Positions 41,159 to 51,357 of a DNA stretch of 64,000 bases are shown here, piece by piece. A model generated the notes under the pieces. It saw only the letters and a list, made by a program, of their open reading frames with translations. It was not told where the DNA came from and ran no database searches. The position numbers were made by a program, and so were the translations under genes. The DNA comes from Streptomyces fuscichromogenes (GTDB lineage: Bacteria > Actinomycetota > Actinomycetes > Streptomycetales > Streptomycetaceae). Every line of letters begins with the position of its first letter. Within the stretch, counting starts at the first letter, position 1. The stretch is taken from assembly GCF_014645815.1 (NCBI RefSeq), contig NZ_BMML01000015.1, forward strand, positions 124,001 through 188,000, read 5' to 3'.

Positions 41159-42803
41159 TCGGCCACAGGTGCTCCGCGAACCGCGTCAGGTGGTCGTCGG
41201 GCCGTGGCCGCCGGGCTGCCCGGAGTGCCTGCGCACGCGGCGCGCCGCGGCGGCGTCCGCCGAACGCGCCGCCGAGATGGGCGTCGAGGTGCCGGACCGG
41301 GAGCTGCCGACCTTCCTCGCGGACACCGTCGCCGGGCTGGCCGCGGCCGGTCCCGAGGCCCAGCGGTTCTGGACCGTCGACACGGCCACGCTCGCGCTGT
41401 CCCGGCACGGCTTTCTCACCGATCCGCGCTGTCCGCGGTGTTCGGCCCCGCCCGCCGACACCGAACAGGGCGCGAAGCCCGTCCGGCGGGCGCGGGCCAA
41501 GCTCTCGCCCGGGTCGAGCCGGGTCCGCGAGCTGGACCGGAACGCGCTCGCCGCGGCCTACGTCGACGGACAGAGCGGCCTGATCCCGTCCGTCACCTCC
41601 TACACGCAGCACGCGTTCCCGTTCACCGAGGCCGTCCTGGCCGTGCCCGGGGTGTCCAGGGAGGCGGCCGGCTACGGCCGTACCCGGGACTTCGACTCCG
41701 CGTGGTCCATCGCGGTGGCGGAGTCGCTGGAACGGCTCGCCGCGTACGCGCCGGCCAAGCGGACCGGCGTGACGGCCGGCTACGCCGACGTGGCCGACGA
41801 CGCGATCGACCCCCGCTCCCTCGGCCTGTATCCCCCCGACCGGTTCCTGGTCCCGGGCTTCCCGTACCGGGAGTTCACCGAGGACGCGGTCACCGACTGG
41901 GTGTGGGGCTACTCGTTCGGCCGCGGCCGGCCCGTGCTCGTACCGGAGAGCTTCGTCTACTACCGGCTGCCGAAGCCGCCGGGCGGCGGCCACGGCTTCG
42001 CCTGCGAGATCTCCAGCGGCTGCGCGCTCGGGGGGTGTTACGAGGAGGCGGTGCTGCACGGCATCCTCGAAGTCGCCGAGCGCGACGCGTTCCTGCTGGC
42101 CTGGTACGGGCGGACACCGCTGCCCGAGATCGACCTGGCCACGGTGCCCGACCGCCGGATCCCGCTGGTCGCCGAGCGCGTCGAACGGCAGGGCTACCGC
42201 GTGCACGTCTTCGACACCACGCGGGAGCACGGGATCCCGTCGTTCTGGACGCTCGCCGAGGACGTCACCGGAACCGGACGGCCCAGGGCCGTCTCGACCG
42301 GCGGCAGCGGACTGGACCCGGCCGCGGCGATCCTCGCCGCGCTGCACGAACTGAGCCAGACCGTCGAGTACGTCACCGTCCTCGCGTTCGACCCGGGCTG
42401 GCGCGACCGGGCCCGGCACCTGGCCGGCCATCCGGACGACGTGGTCTCGATGGCCGACCACCTGCTCTGCGCGGCCGACCCGGACAGCTTCGACCGGTAC
42501 TCCTTCCTGCTCGACGCCCCGCAGCCGCTGGCCTGGGACCGGGGACTCGCCCGCTGGCACTGGCCGCGCCACCCCGACATCGGCGCGGATCTCGACGAGG
42601 CCGTACGGCGGTTCGCCGCGGCCGGCATGGACGTCGTCGCCGTCGACACCACCTCCACGGAACAGACATCGGGAGGCTTCAGATGCGTCAAGGTGATGGC
42701 ACCGGGCTCGGTGCCGATGACCTTCGGACACGCGGCCCGGCGGGTGACCGGCCTGCCCCGGCTCCCCGAGGTGCGCAACCCGCACCCGCATCCGTTTCCG
42801 TGA
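41151..42803 (+). CDS. YcaO azoline cyclodehydratase 1
   Basis: A 550-residue YcaO enzyme that uses ATP to turn Cys (or Ser/Thr) into azolines. The N-terminal 100 residues carry a CPEC...CPRC zinc site (Cys23, 26, 94, 97), like the C-terminal part of E1-like partner proteins. The YcaO domain has the ATP/Mg helix ESLERLAAY at 191-199 and the SSGCALGGCYEEAVLHGILE motif near 286-305 with ERD after it. It ends in the Pro-rich HPHPFP tail typical of cyclodehydratases. It overlaps the leader-binding gene by eight bases and the SagB gene as GTGA. Confidence 0.9.
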   Translation: MADRPQVLREPRQVVVGPWPPGCPECLRTRRAAAASAERAAEMGVEVPDRELPTFLADTVAGLAAAGPEAQRFWTVDTATLALSRHGFLTDPRCPRCSAPPADTEQGAKPVRRARAKLSPGSSRVRELDRNALAAAYVDGQSGLIPSVTSYTQHAFPFTEAVLAVPGVSREAAGYGRTRDFDSAWSIAVAESLERLAAYAPAKRTGVTAGYADVADDAIDPRSLGLYPPDRFLVPGFPYREFTEDAVTDWVWGYSFGRGRPVLVPESFVYYRLPKPPGGGHGFACEISSGCALGGCYEEAVLHGILEVAERDAFLLAWYGRTPLPEIDLATVPDRRIPLVAERVERQGYRVHVFDTTREHGIPSFWTLAEDVTGTGRPRAVSTGGSGLDPAAAILAALHELSQTVEYVTVLAFDPGWRDRARHLAGHPDDVVSMADHLLCAADPDSFDRYSFLLDAPQPLAWDRGLARWHWPRHPDIGADLDEAVRRFAAAGMDVVAVDTTSTEQTSGGFRCVKVMAPGSVPMTFGHAARRVTGLPRLPEVRNPHPHPFP

Positions 42804-44353
42804 CCGCGCGCGAGGACGGCGCCGGCCGGGAGTTCTGGCGGGTCAGCCTGGAGGACCTCGCCGTCGCGATGGAGACCCGGCAGTCGGAGTACGGCAACCC
42901 GGACGAGCCGCTGAAGTTCAAGATCTACCGGGGCCGGCCCCGCCGCCCGCTGACCACCAGGGTCCCCAGGGAGCTGACGAGGGTCACGGCGCTGGACGAG
43001 CCCGCGCTGTCGACGCTGCTGCGCTACGGCTACGGCATCTCCCGGCAGGAGTTCGACACCGACGGGACCTGGCCCTACCACCGGATGGTCGCCTCCGCGC
43101 GCTGCCTGTTCGGCGTCCAGCTGTACGTGTGCCTGGCCGACGGCGTCCACCACTACGACGCCCCGCACCACGCGCTGGTGCGGCTGCGCGAGGGGGACCA
43201 CCGGCGCCTGCTGGCCGACGCGGCCGGAGCGGCCGGCGACCTGCCGGAGGCCGTGTTCGTGCTCGCCGGGCTGTTCTCCAAGACCGCGTACATCTACCGC
43301 GACTACGCCTACCGGCTGTGCACGCAGGAGGCCGGTCTGCTCGCCGGGAACATCGACCTGGTGGCGCGGGCCATGGGGCTGCGCGCCCATGTGCACCACC
43401 AGTTCGTCGACGAGCCGGTCAACCGGCTGCTCGGACTCGACCAGGACGAGGAACCGGCCCTCGTGGTCCTGCCGCTGCACTTCTCCGCCGCCGGGATCCG
43501 GCGCGCCACGGCCGTCCGGACCGCCGAGGCGCTGGCCGCGGCCCTCGACCCGATCGAGCCCGCCGTCGTCCCCGGCGGGCTGAGGGTCGCGCAGGCCTGC
43601 CCGACCCTGACGAAGGTCAACCGCGCGTCCCTGCGCACGGACACCGCGGGCTTCGCGACGGCCGGACCGGACGCCCTGCCGGAGTCCGACGCGTCCGGTG
43701 GCGTACCGCTGCCCCTGCCCGCCGCCGACGTCCCGGAGGCCGGCCTCGCCGGCGTGCTGCGGGCGCGCGACTCCGGGCCCGGGGTCTTCCGGCCGGTCGC
43801 CTCGCGGGTCGACGGCGTCGAACTCTGGACACGGCTGGCCCGCGCCCGCACCGGGGTGACCAGCGACGCGGTTCCGGCCGGCGGACCCGCGCCGCTGGAG
43901 GTCTACCTGACCGTCGGCGACCTCACCGGGATACCGGCGGGCTGCTACCGGCTCGACCGGGACACCGGCGCACTGCATCCGGCCGGTCCGGCGGGCGGCG
44001 GCAGCGACGCCCTCACGGCGATCGAGCGCGTCACCATCCCGGGGCCGGTCTTCCGGCACATGAACGCCGTCGTGCATCTCGTCGGCGACCGCGACTGGGC
44101 CTTCGACACCTTCGGCGACCGCGGCTACCGCGTGCTCAGCCAGGAGGCCGGGTTGCTCGCGCACCGGGTGTGCGTCGCCGCCGCGGCCCAGGGCCTGTCC
44201 GGCCGGATCGTCAACGCCTACCACGCCGAGGGGGTGCGCGCGGCCCTCGGTCTGACCCAGCGGCGCCACACCCCGGTCTTCCAGATCCTGCTGGCCAGGA
44301 CGGGGCCGGGCGGACGCGTGATCGTACCCGTCGAGCCCGAGGCGGTGGAGTGA
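42800..44353 (+). CDS. SagB-type azoline dehydrogenase 1
   Basis: A 517-residue flavin enzyme of the SagB nitroreductase-like family, which oxidises azolines to azoles. Two nitroreductase-like halves are seen, about residues 55-265 and 300-515. Typical helices are QEAGLLAGNIDLVARAMGL in the first and SQEAGLLAHRVCVAAAAQGL in the second. It begins at GTG 42800 within the YcaO stop and ends in TGATG with the following dehydratase, so all are translationally coupled. Confidence 0.86.
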   Translation: MTAREDGAGREFWRVSLEDLAVAMETRQSEYGNPDEPLKFKIYRGRPRRPLTTRVPRELTRVTALDEPALSTLLRYGYGISRQEFDTDGTWPYHRMVASARCLFGVQLYVCLADGVHHYDAPHHALVRLREGDHRRLLADAAGAAGDLPEAVFVLAGLFSKTAYIYRDYAYRLCTQEAGLLAGNIDLVARAMGLRAHVHHQFVDEPVNRLLGLDQDEEPALVVLPLHFSAAGIRRATAVRTAEALAAALDPIEPAVVPGGLRVAQACPTLTKVNRASLRTDTAGFATAGPDALPESDASGGVPLPLPAADVPEAGLAGVLRARDSGPGVFRPVASRVDGVELWTRLARARTGVTSDAVPAGGPAPLEVYLTVGDLTGIPAGCYRLDRDTGALHPAGPAGGGSDALTAIERVTIPGPVFRHMNAVVHLVGDRDWAFDTFGDRGYRVLSQEAGLLAHRVCVAAAAQGLSGRIVNAYHAEGVRAALGLTQRRHTPVFQILLARTGPGGRVIVPVEPEAVE

Positions 44354-47013
44354 TGGACACGCTCAGGGAAGCCTCTGCCGACAGGGAAGCCCCTGCCGAC
44401 GCGGCCCGCTATGTGCTCGGCCCGGCCGCCGTGGTCCGCCTCGCGGGCAGCCCGGTCGCCGCGCTGGACGGGCTGCGGTGCGCGCGGAGCTGGCGTACCG
44501 CCCAGGACCTGGTGCGGCTGCGCGCCGGGATCGCCGAGACGACCGGCGGCCTGTCCGACCTGCTGCACACGGCGATCGGCGCCGCGGGCGACGGGGAGCT
44601 CAAGGCCAGGCTCGTCGCGGTGCGCAGGGCCGTGCACCGCGGTCGCCGCGTCGATCCCGCCCGGCTGGCCGGCATACCCGCCGAACTGCTCGCCCCGGTG
44701 CGGGACTGGACGGCGCGGGTCGCCGAACGCGACCGCCTGCTGGCGCTGCTGCCGGTCCAGGTCGAGGAGGACCGGGCCGCGAGCTACGAGGCGCTGCGCG
44801 ACGCGGCCCGGGTGCCGGCGTTCCAGCTGGGCCTCGTGCACGCCAACCCGGACCTGTTCCTGGCCCTGCACAAGTGGTTCGGCACCGGACGCGCACCGCA
44901 GCGCCAGACCGTGCTGCGCCTCGCGCAGTACCTCGCCCGGTCCGCCGCGAAGACCAGCCCGTACTCCACGTTCACCACCAGCGGCCTGGCCGCGTGGGGC
45001 GAGGCGGACGGGATCGTCGAACTGTCCGGCCCGCCCGCCCCGGGGCGGCTCGTCGCGACGACCGCGACCGAGATCAGCGTCGGGTCGCTGCACCGGATCG
45101 CGCGCGCCCTCTGCGAACGCCCCGAGTTCGTCGGCGGCTGCCGGGTCCGGATCAACCCCAGCGCCACGGACGTCGACGGCGCGCTGGTGTTCCTGGGGCG
45201 TCGCCCCGTCGAGTACGTGCACACCCTCGCCCTCACCCCGACCCTGCGCCGGGTGATGGAACTGACCACGCACGACAGCACGCTGGACGAGCTGCGGGGC
45301 AGGCTCCGGGCCCTGGCGGGCGACGGGCACCAGGTCGACGTGTTCCTGCGCCGGCTGGTGGCGCTGGGCCTGCTGGAGCTGGTCCCGCCGCTCGCCGACC
45401 AGACCCCGGACCCGGTCGCCGACCTGCGCGGCTGGCTGCACCGGCACCGGCAGCCCGGTCTGGAACGGCTGGACCGGACCCTGCACGGGGTGCAGGAGGC
45501 GCTGTCGACGTACCCGACGATCACCGCACCCGCCGACCGGGTCGCCGTCCGCGACGCCGTGATCCGCGGTCTGGACACGGCACTGCGCGAGGTGGGCGAC
45601 CACGCCCACACGAACAGCCCGAAACTGGCCCAGGAGTTCGCCCGGTACAGCTTCTACGAGAACGCGGTGTACCCCGGTACGGCGGCCGTGCTGGACCGGC
45701 GCGCCTGGCGGCCGCTGCTGGACGACCTGGACGCGGTGCGCACGCTGCTCGGTCTGATCGGCCCCGATCTGCCGTTCAAGCTGACGCTCGGCTCGCTGTT
45801 CCAGAGCCGGTATCCGGCCGGTGCGGAGGTTCCGCTGCTGGTGTTCTACCGGGACGTGCTGGCCGAGCAGTCCGCCGGGGCCGGGCCGTCCGCGCTCGTG
45901 CACAGCCGGTTCGCCGGCCCGGACAGCCCGGTCGGGGCGGTGCGCGAGCTGTACCGGCTGCGCACCGCCGTCAAAGGGTTGCTGGGTGAGCGGACGCCCG
46001 ACCCGGACGGGGTGGTCCGGGTGCGTCCCGAGGAGGTGCGCGCGTTGGCCGAGGACTGGCCGGACTGGGTGCGCACACCGACGTCCGTCGCGGTCTACTG
46101 CCAGCTGGCCGACGCCCCGCACGGCCCGGAACTGGTGGTCAACAACATCGGCTGCGGCTTCGGCCGGGGCCGCAACCGGGTACGGCAGATCCTGGACGTG
46201 CTCGACCTGCGGGCCGGCCTGCCGGCCGAACCGGGGCCGGCCGCCGGCCACGGCGACGTGCTCTTCGCCGAGTTCGAGGCCGTGGCCCGGTCCGCCGTCA
46301 ACGTCAGGAAGCCGGGCGTCCGGCTGGTCGTCGACTATCCCGGGGTGCGCAGCGTGCGCGAGGCCGCCGACCTGCTGCCGGTCAACGACCTGTACGTGCG
46401 GCGCGGCGACGACGGTCTGCTCGCGCTGGAGTCGCGGCGGCTCGGCCGGCGGATCTGCCCGGTCCACCCGGGCCTGGGCGCCGACCGGCTGCTGCCGCCC
46501 GCCGCCCGCTTCATGCTGGAGGCGTTCGGCGAGGCCAACACCTGGTTCGGCGCGCACACCGAGTTGCGGATGACGTCGGACCCGCGGGCGGACGACGGCG
46601 TCCGCCACCTGCCCCGGCTGATGGTCGGCGACGTGGTGCTGCGCCGCGCCATGTGGATGACCCGCGCGGACCGGCTGCCCCGGCGGGCCGACGCGACGAC
46701 CGACGCGGCCTGGATGCTGAGGACGGCCGACTGGCTGGCCGAACACGGCATCCCCGAGCGCTGCTTCGTCACCGTTCTCGACCCGGCCGTCCTGGCCCCG
46801 GGCGGGAGCGGCCAGGGGCCGAGCAACGACACCAAGCCGAACTACGTGGATTTCGCGAGCACGCTGCTGCTGCTCGGGTTGGAACGCAGGCTCGCCGAGC
46901 CGAACTCGATCGTGCAGATCAGCGAGATGGTGCCGGACCCCGGCCACGTCCGCGGCGAGCACGTCGCCGAGTACATCGTGGAACTGAACGAGCCCGGAGT
47001 GACCTATGTCTGA
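44353..47013 (+). CDS. LanB-type Ser/Thr glutamylation dehydratase 1
   Basis: An 886-residue class I lantibiotic dehydratase N-terminal (glutamylation) domain protein. It carries the family motif AAKTSPYSTFTTSGL near residue 199, RINPSATDVDG and the later NNIGCGFGRGRNR segment. It uses glutamyl-tRNA to activate Ser/Thr of the precursor. The elimination domain is missing and is supplied by the short partner downstream, as in split thiopeptide dehydratases. The last eight bases overlap that partner. Confidence 0.88.
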   Translation: MDTLREASADREAPADAARYVLGPAAVVRLAGSPVAALDGLRCARSWRTAQDLVRLRAGIAETTGGLSDLLHTAIGAAGDGELKARLVAVRRAVHRGRRVDPARLAGIPAELLAPVRDWTARVAERDRLLALLPVQVEEDRAASYEALRDAARVPAFQLGLVHANPDLFLALHKWFGTGRAPQRQTVLRLAQYLARSAAKTSPYSTFTTSGLAAWGEADGIVELSGPPAPGRLVATTATEISVGSLHRIARALCERPEFVGGCRVRINPSATDVDGALVFLGRRPVEYVHTLALTPTLRRVMELTTHDSTLDELRGRLRALAGDGHQVDVFLRRLVALGLLELVPPLADQTPDPVADLRGWLHRHRQPGLERLDRTLHGVQEALSTYPTITAPADRVAVRDAVIRGLDTALREVGDHAHTNSPKLAQEFARYSFYENAVYPGTAAVLDRRAWRPLLDDLDAVRTLLGLIGPDLPFKLTLGSLFQSRYPAGAEVPLLVFYRDVLAEQSAGAGPSALVHSRFAGPDSPVGAVRELYRLRTAVKGLLGERTPDPDGVVRVRPEEVRALAEDWPDWVRTPTSVAVYCQLADAPHGPELVVNNIGCGFGRGRNRVRQILDVLDLRAGLPAEPGPAAGHGDVLFAEFEAVARSAVNVRKPGVRLVVDYPGVRSVREAADLLPVNDLYVRRGDDGLLALESRRLGRRICPVHPGLGADRLLPPAARFMLEAFGEANTWFGAHTELRMTSDPRADDGVRHLPRLMVGDVVLRRAMWMTRADRLPRRADATTDAAWMLRTADWLAEHGIPERCFVTVLDPAVLAPGGSGQGPSNDTKPNYVDFASTLLLLGLERRLAEPNSIVQISEMVPDPGHVRGEHVAEYIVELNEPGVTYV

Positions 47014-47983
47014 GCGCAGTTGGGTCAGCGCCCACCTCTTCTACCACGGCGATCAGGACGCCGCGATCGTCGGCGTCGTCAGGCCCGCGGCCGAGCGGCT
47101 GCGCCGGGCCGGACTCGCCGACGGCTTCTTCTTCCTCCGCTACTGGGAGGGCGGTCCGCATCTGCGGCTGCGGGTGCTCACCTCCCCGGAGCACGTCCAG
47201 GAGGTCCGTTCGGTCATCGAGGAGACGGCCGCGGAGTTCTACCGGACCTCGCCGTCGCACTCCTCGATGACCGCGCAGGAGTACGCCGAGTCCGCGCCCG
47301 GCCTCGCCGGGCTGGAGCGGATGACCGACTACGACACGGAGTTGCACCCCGACAACTCGGTGGCGTTCATCGACTACGTCCCGGAGACCGAGGTGTTCGG
47401 CACCGGCCGCTCGCTGGCGGCGGTCGAGAGGCAGCTCATGGCGGCCAGCGCGCTGGCGGTCGAACTGGTCGCGCGCGGGCGCACGCCGGGACAGCGGGCC
47501 ATGGACGCCTTCGCCATGCTGGCCGCCAACCGCACCCTGTTCACCGGCATCCTGCCCGAACTCGCCTACCAGGCACGGTTCCTGGTGGAGAGCGGCGGCG
47601 GGGCGGCGCGGCTGCTGGAATCGGCGGAGTTCGAGAAGCACTTCGACGCGAACAAGGCCGCGCTGCGGGCCGGCCTGGAGGCGGTGTGGGCGTCGACGCG
47701 TGGTGTGGCGCTGCCGGACGCGTCCGTGGCGAACAGGTGGCTGACGACCATGCGGGACCTCAACGACACCCTGGTGGAACTGGAGTTGCTGGGCGAGCTG
47801 GACGCCTATCCCAGCTTCGAGGCCCCGGCCGACGTGCTGGAGCACATCAACCACCTGGTGCCCCAGCTGATCGTGGAACGCTGCGCGCATCTGATGTGCA
47901 ACCGGCTGGGCATCAGTCTGGCCCAGGAGTCCCATCTGCGGCTGCTGCTGACCAGGACCGCGTTCGACCTGTGTGCGGTGTGA
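47006..47983 (+). CDS. Short LanB (thiopeptide-type) protein 1
   Basis: A 325-residue SpaB_C / thiopeptide-type bacteriocin biosynthesis domain protein, starting SWVSAHLFYHGDQDAAIVGV with the typical FFLRYWEGGPHLRLRV strand near residue 45. Members either eliminate glutamate to form dehydroalanine (TbtC type) or catalyse the aza-[4+2] cycloaddition that forms the central pyridine (TbtD/TclM type). From sequence alone I cannot assign which. Pairing with LanB-1 by an eight-base overlap suggests the elimination role. Confidence 0.82.
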   Translation: MSERSWVSAHLFYHGDQDAAIVGVVRPAAERLRRAGLADGFFFLRYWEGGPHLRLRVLTSPEHVQEVRSVIEETAAEFYRTSPSHSSMTAQEYAESAPGLAGLERMTDYDTELHPDNSVAFIDYVPETEVFGTGRSLAAVERQLMAASALAVELVARGRTPGQRAMDAFAMLAANRTLFTGILPELAYQARFLVESGGGAARLLESAEFEKHFDANKAALRAGLEAVWASTRGVALPDASVANRWLTTMRDLNDTLVELELLGELDAYPSFEAPADVLEHINHLVPQLIVERCAHLMCNRLGISLAQESHLRLLLTRTAFDLCAV

Positions 47984-47987
47984 CGCC

Positions 47988-49403
47988 ATGACCAAGGGGA
48001 CCACGCGCTATCACGAGGACGTCCACACCCCGACCGAGGTCGCGAACCCGGGGTCGTACCCGCCCCGGGTGGTCAAGACCTACCCGGGCGCGCCGCGGCA
48101 CCCGCTGCCCTGGCCGCCGGAGCGGTCCGCGCACCGGCTGGGCAGGCTGCTCGCCGATCTCGGCGGCATCACCCGGTCGCAGTGGCTGACCCCGCTGGAC
48201 ATGCTGCCCTTCACCGACAGCTTCGAGGCCATCCCGGACGCCGATCCGCTGCAGTGGCTGGTGACCCGCCGCCCGACGCCGTCGGGCGGCGCCCGCTACA
48301 GCGCGGAGTGGTACGTGCTCGCCGGCCCCGACTCCGAGGTGCCCACCGGCGTCTACTACTACGACCCGGCCCGGCACGACCTGGTGCGGCTGCGCGCGGG
48401 CGACTACCGGAGCTGGGCGGCGTCCCGGCCGGCCGGGACGGTCCTCGTGCAGACCAACGTGTTCTGGCGGCTGGCCGCCAAGTACGGCGAGATGTACTAC
48501 CGCCTCGCCTGCCTGGAGGCCGGCATCCAGGTGGCGCAGGCCCTCGTGGTCGCGGAGGGCCAGAACGCCACGGCCCGGCTGTGCTTTCCCGACGCCGATG
48601 TCGCCGAGGTGCTGGGGCTCGACCCCGGGGAGGAGGGGGCGCACGCGGTCGTCGAGCTGCTCCCGCCGGTGCCCGCCGGGTACGGCGGGCCCTCGCTGGC
48701 CGCGTTCCCGCGCGCCCACGGTGCCCACACGGCCGTGCTCGCGCAGAGCCGCCCCGGCCCGGAACCGCTGCCGGCCGCGCCTTCGGGAGAGGGCAAGCGG
48801 GTCGGCCTGCCGCACGCGGCACCGGATCTGGCGGCCGGCACCCGGACCCGGCACGCGGCCATGCGGGGCTTCAGCGGCGCGACCATGTCGGCCGGCGCGC
48901 TGGCCACGATTCTCACCGCCTACGCGCAGGACGCCCGCTGGGACCTGCCGGCCAACCTGGTCGAGTTCTACTGCGTCGTCGCCGACGTGACCGGCGTCCC
49001 GGCCGGTGCCTACCGCTACCACCCGGGCGAACACGAGCTGGAGCTGGTGGGCGAGGGCGACCCCCGGCAGCGGCTGCGCGAGGCGGCGCTGGCCGCGCTG
49101 ACCCAGCAGGGCGCCCGCACGGCGAACGTGTGGCTGCTGCCGGTGGGAGACGCCGAAGCGGCCGAGGAGCGGTTCGGCGCCCGCTGGTACCGGGTGCAGC
49201 AGGCCGCCGCCGGTGCCGCGCTGCACCGGGCCTGCCTGGCCGCCGCGACCGTCGACGTGGCGAGCCGGATCCAGAACGACGTGCTCACCCACCTGCTGGA
49301 CACCTGGTTCGGCCTGTCCGGGCGCCGCCGGAGCCTCCTGGTGGCCCAGTTCGGCACCGAACACCCCGGCGGACTACGCCCCGAGTTCCGGCTGACGTGG
49401 TGA
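47988..49403 (+). CDS. SagB-type azoline dehydrogenase 2
   Basis: A 471-residue second SagB-family flavin oxidoreductase with two nitroreductase-like halves. Landmarks are the SGGARYSAEWYVLAGPDSEV strand-turn and YRLACLEAGIQVAQALVVAE in the first half, and ATMSAGALATILTAYAQDA and QQAAAGAALHRACLAAATVD in the second. It starts four bases after the short LanB stop. It is clearly diverged from the first copy, so it is not a recent duplicate. It may act on a different azoline position or set of heterocycles. Confidence 0.83.
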   Translation: MTKGTTRYHEDVHTPTEVANPGSYPPRVVKTYPGAPRHPLPWPPERSAHRLGRLLADLGGITRSQWLTPLDMLPFTDSFEAIPDADPLQWLVTRRPTPSGGARYSAEWYVLAGPDSEVPTGVYYYDPARHDLVRLRAGDYRSWAASRPAGTVLVQTNVFWRLAAKYGEMYYRLACLEAGIQVAQALVVAEGQNATARLCFPDADVAEVLGLDPGEEGAHAVVELLPPVPAGYGGPSLAAFPRAHGAHTAVLAQSRPGPEPLPAAPSGEGKRVGLPHAAPDLAAGTRTRHAAMRGFSGATMSAGALATILTAYAQDARWDLPANLVEFYCVVADVTGVPAGAYRYHPGEHELELVGEGDPRQRLREAALAALTQQGARTANVWLLPVGDAEAAEERFGARWYRVQQAAAGAALHRACLAAATVDVASRIQNDVLTHLLDTWFGLSGRRRSLLVAQFGTEHPGGLRPEFRLTW

Positions 49404-49407
49404 GGGC

Positions 49408-49470
49408 GGGCGTGGTGCGGGCCGACGGGGTGCGGACCGGTGTGGTGCGGACCGATGTGGTGCCTGATGT
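49408..49470. repeat. 15-bp imperfect repeats between sagB-2 and ycaO-2
   Basis: About four units of GTGGTGCGGACCGAT-like sequence fill most of the 100-bp gap, the only real break in coupling within the modification operon. No gene is seen there. Confidence 0.6.
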
Positions 49471-49503
49471 GGCGCGGGCCGGTGTGGGGAGGGAGGGGCG
49501 AAG

Positions 49504-51357
49504 GTGAGTGAGACGGTGCTCGGTGGTGGTCGGCTGGCCGCTGCCATCGCGCGGCGGCCACCGTCGGTGCTGGTGGTGGCACGCGACGGCTGGGACGACG
49601 GCGACTGGGCCGCGGCGCACGACCGGGGCGAACCCTGGCTGCCGGTGTGGACCGAGCTCGACCGGGTCGTGATCGGTCCGCTGGTACGGCCCGGTGCGCG
49701 CGGCTGCGTCTGGTGCGTGCAGAAATGGCGGGCCGGCGCGCCCGAACGCGACCAGTGGACGGAGCAGTTGCGCACGGACGACCGGATCGCGGCGCGGCCG
49801 TCGGACTGGCTGTCCGACGTCGCCGCCGAGAGCGTGCGCGAGCTGCTGCACTCCGGCGTCGCCGAGAACCGCTGCTGGTACCTCGGCCTGCGCGATCTGT
49901 CCCTGACCCGGCACACCTTCCTCCCGGACCCGCTGTGCCCGGTCTGCGGGGCGCTGCCCGAGGACACGGCCGCCCGAGCGGAGATCGTCCCCCGGTCCCG
50001 GCCCAAGCCCTCGGTGCGCGCCGCCCGGATCGGCGAGCTCTCCGAACCCCGGCTGACCGAGCTGTACGTCGATGCCGAGACCGGTGTGGTCGCCCCGCCC
50101 CGCGGCCTGCGGGACTCGCTGTTCCCGCTGGCCGAGGCGGTCCTGACCGAGTACGGCTACCGCGGCGAGGCCGGCTTCGGACGCACCCGAGACTTCGCCT
50201 CCTGCCGGGCCACCGCGGTGGCCGAGGCCCTGGAGCGGCTCGGCGGCCAGTGGCCCTGGGGCAAGCGGACCACGGTGCGCGGCAGCTACGCCGAACTCGC
50301 CGCCGACGCCCTCGACCCCCGTTCGCTCGGCCTGTTCCCCGCGGCGCGCTACCTGGAGCCGGACTGCCCCTACCAGCCGTTCACCGAGGACGCCGTGGTG
50401 TCCTGGGTGTGGGCGTACTCGTTCCGCGAGGCCCGGCCGGTGCTCGTCCCGGAGACGTACGCGTACTACCGGACCACCTGGCAGCCGGGGGCAGCCGCAC
50501 CGGACAAGCCCTTCACCTTCGAGATCTCCAACGGCTGCGCGCTCGGCGGCTGCGTGGAGGAGGCGATCCTGCACGGGATCCTGGAGGTCGTCGAGCGCGA
50601 CGCGTTCCTGATGACCTGGTACGCCCGGATGCCCGTCCCGGAGGTGGACCTCGCGCGGGCGCCCGACCCGCGCATCGGGCTCGTCGTCGAACGCATCGAG
50701 CGCACCGGATACCGGCTCCGCGTCTTCGACATGACCCTGGCCGAGGCGATTCCCGCGTTCTGGGTGCTGGCGCAGGACACCACCGGCGCCGCCACCCGGC
50801 CCCGGGTCGTCTGCACCAGCGGATCGGCGCTGGACCCGGCCGCCGCCGTGCTCACCGCGCTCGGCGAGCTGGCGCCCATCATCGAACAGGAGGCACGCAG
50901 ATACCCCGCCGAGGCCGAACGGGCCCGGCGGATGGCCGCCGATCCCGAGCTGGTGCGCGTCATGACCGACCACGCGCTGTGCAACGCGACCCCGGAGGCG
51001 TACGACCGCTTCGGCTTCCTGCTCTCCGGCGACCGCCGGACCGGCTGGGACCGGCTCGGCCGCACACCCTGGCCGGGCCATGCCGACCTGCGGGACGACC
51101 TGACCGAGGCCGTCGCCCGGATGCTGGCCGGCGGCATGGACGTGGTGGTCGTGGACCAGACCTCGCCGCTGCACGAGGCCGCCGGCCTGACTTGCGTGAA
51201 GGTGATCGCGCCCGGTGCCCTGTCCATGACCTTCGGCCACCGCAACCGGCGGACCACCGGGCTGCCCCGGCTGCACGAGGTCCCCTACCGGCTCGGCCAC
51301 GCGCCCCGCCCCCTGACCGACGCCGACCTCAACCCGCACCCCCACCCGTTCCCATGA
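49504..51357 (+). CDS. YcaO azoline cyclodehydratase 2
   Basis: A 617-residue YcaO enzyme. It has a longer N-terminus than copy 1, including IGPLVRPGARGCVWC, a motif of the leader-binding/E1-like partner family, and the zinc site Cys68, Cys71, Cys145, Cys148. The YcaO core shows EALERLGG at 241-248, SNGCALGGCVEEAILHGILE at 342-361 and ERDAF after it. It ends HPHPFP. The start is GTG 49504. The stop overlaps LanB-2 by ATGA. It is probably fed by the single leader-binding protein or by its own N-terminal module. Confidence 0.9.
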   Translation: MSETVLGGGRLAAAIARRPPSVLVVARDGWDDGDWAAAHDRGEPWLPVWTELDRVVIGPLVRPGARGCVWCVQKWRAGAPERDQWTEQLRTDDRIAARPSDWLSDVAAESVRELLHSGVAENRCWYLGLRDLSLTRHTFLPDPLCPVCGALPEDTAARAEIVPRSRPKPSVRAARIGELSEPRLTELYVDAETGVVAPPRGLRDSLFPLAEAVLTEYGYRGEAGFGRTRDFASCRATAVAEALERLGGQWPWGKRTTVRGSYAELAADALDPRSLGLFPAARYLEPDCPYQPFTEDAVVSWVWAYSFREARPVLVPETYAYYRTTWQPGAAAPDKPFTFEISNGCALGGCVEEAILHGILEVVERDAFLMTWYARMPVPEVDLARAPDPRIGLVVERIERTGYRLRVFDMTLAEAIPAFWVLAQDTTGAATRPRVVCTSGSALDPAAAVLTALGELAPIIEQEARRYPAEAERARRMAADPELVRVMTDHALCNATPEAYDRFGFLLSGDRRTGWDRLGRTPWPGHADLRDDLTEAVARMLAGGMDVVVVDQTSPLHEAAGLTCVKVIAPGALSMTFGHRNRRTTGLPRLHEVPYRLGHAPRPLTDADLNPHPHPFP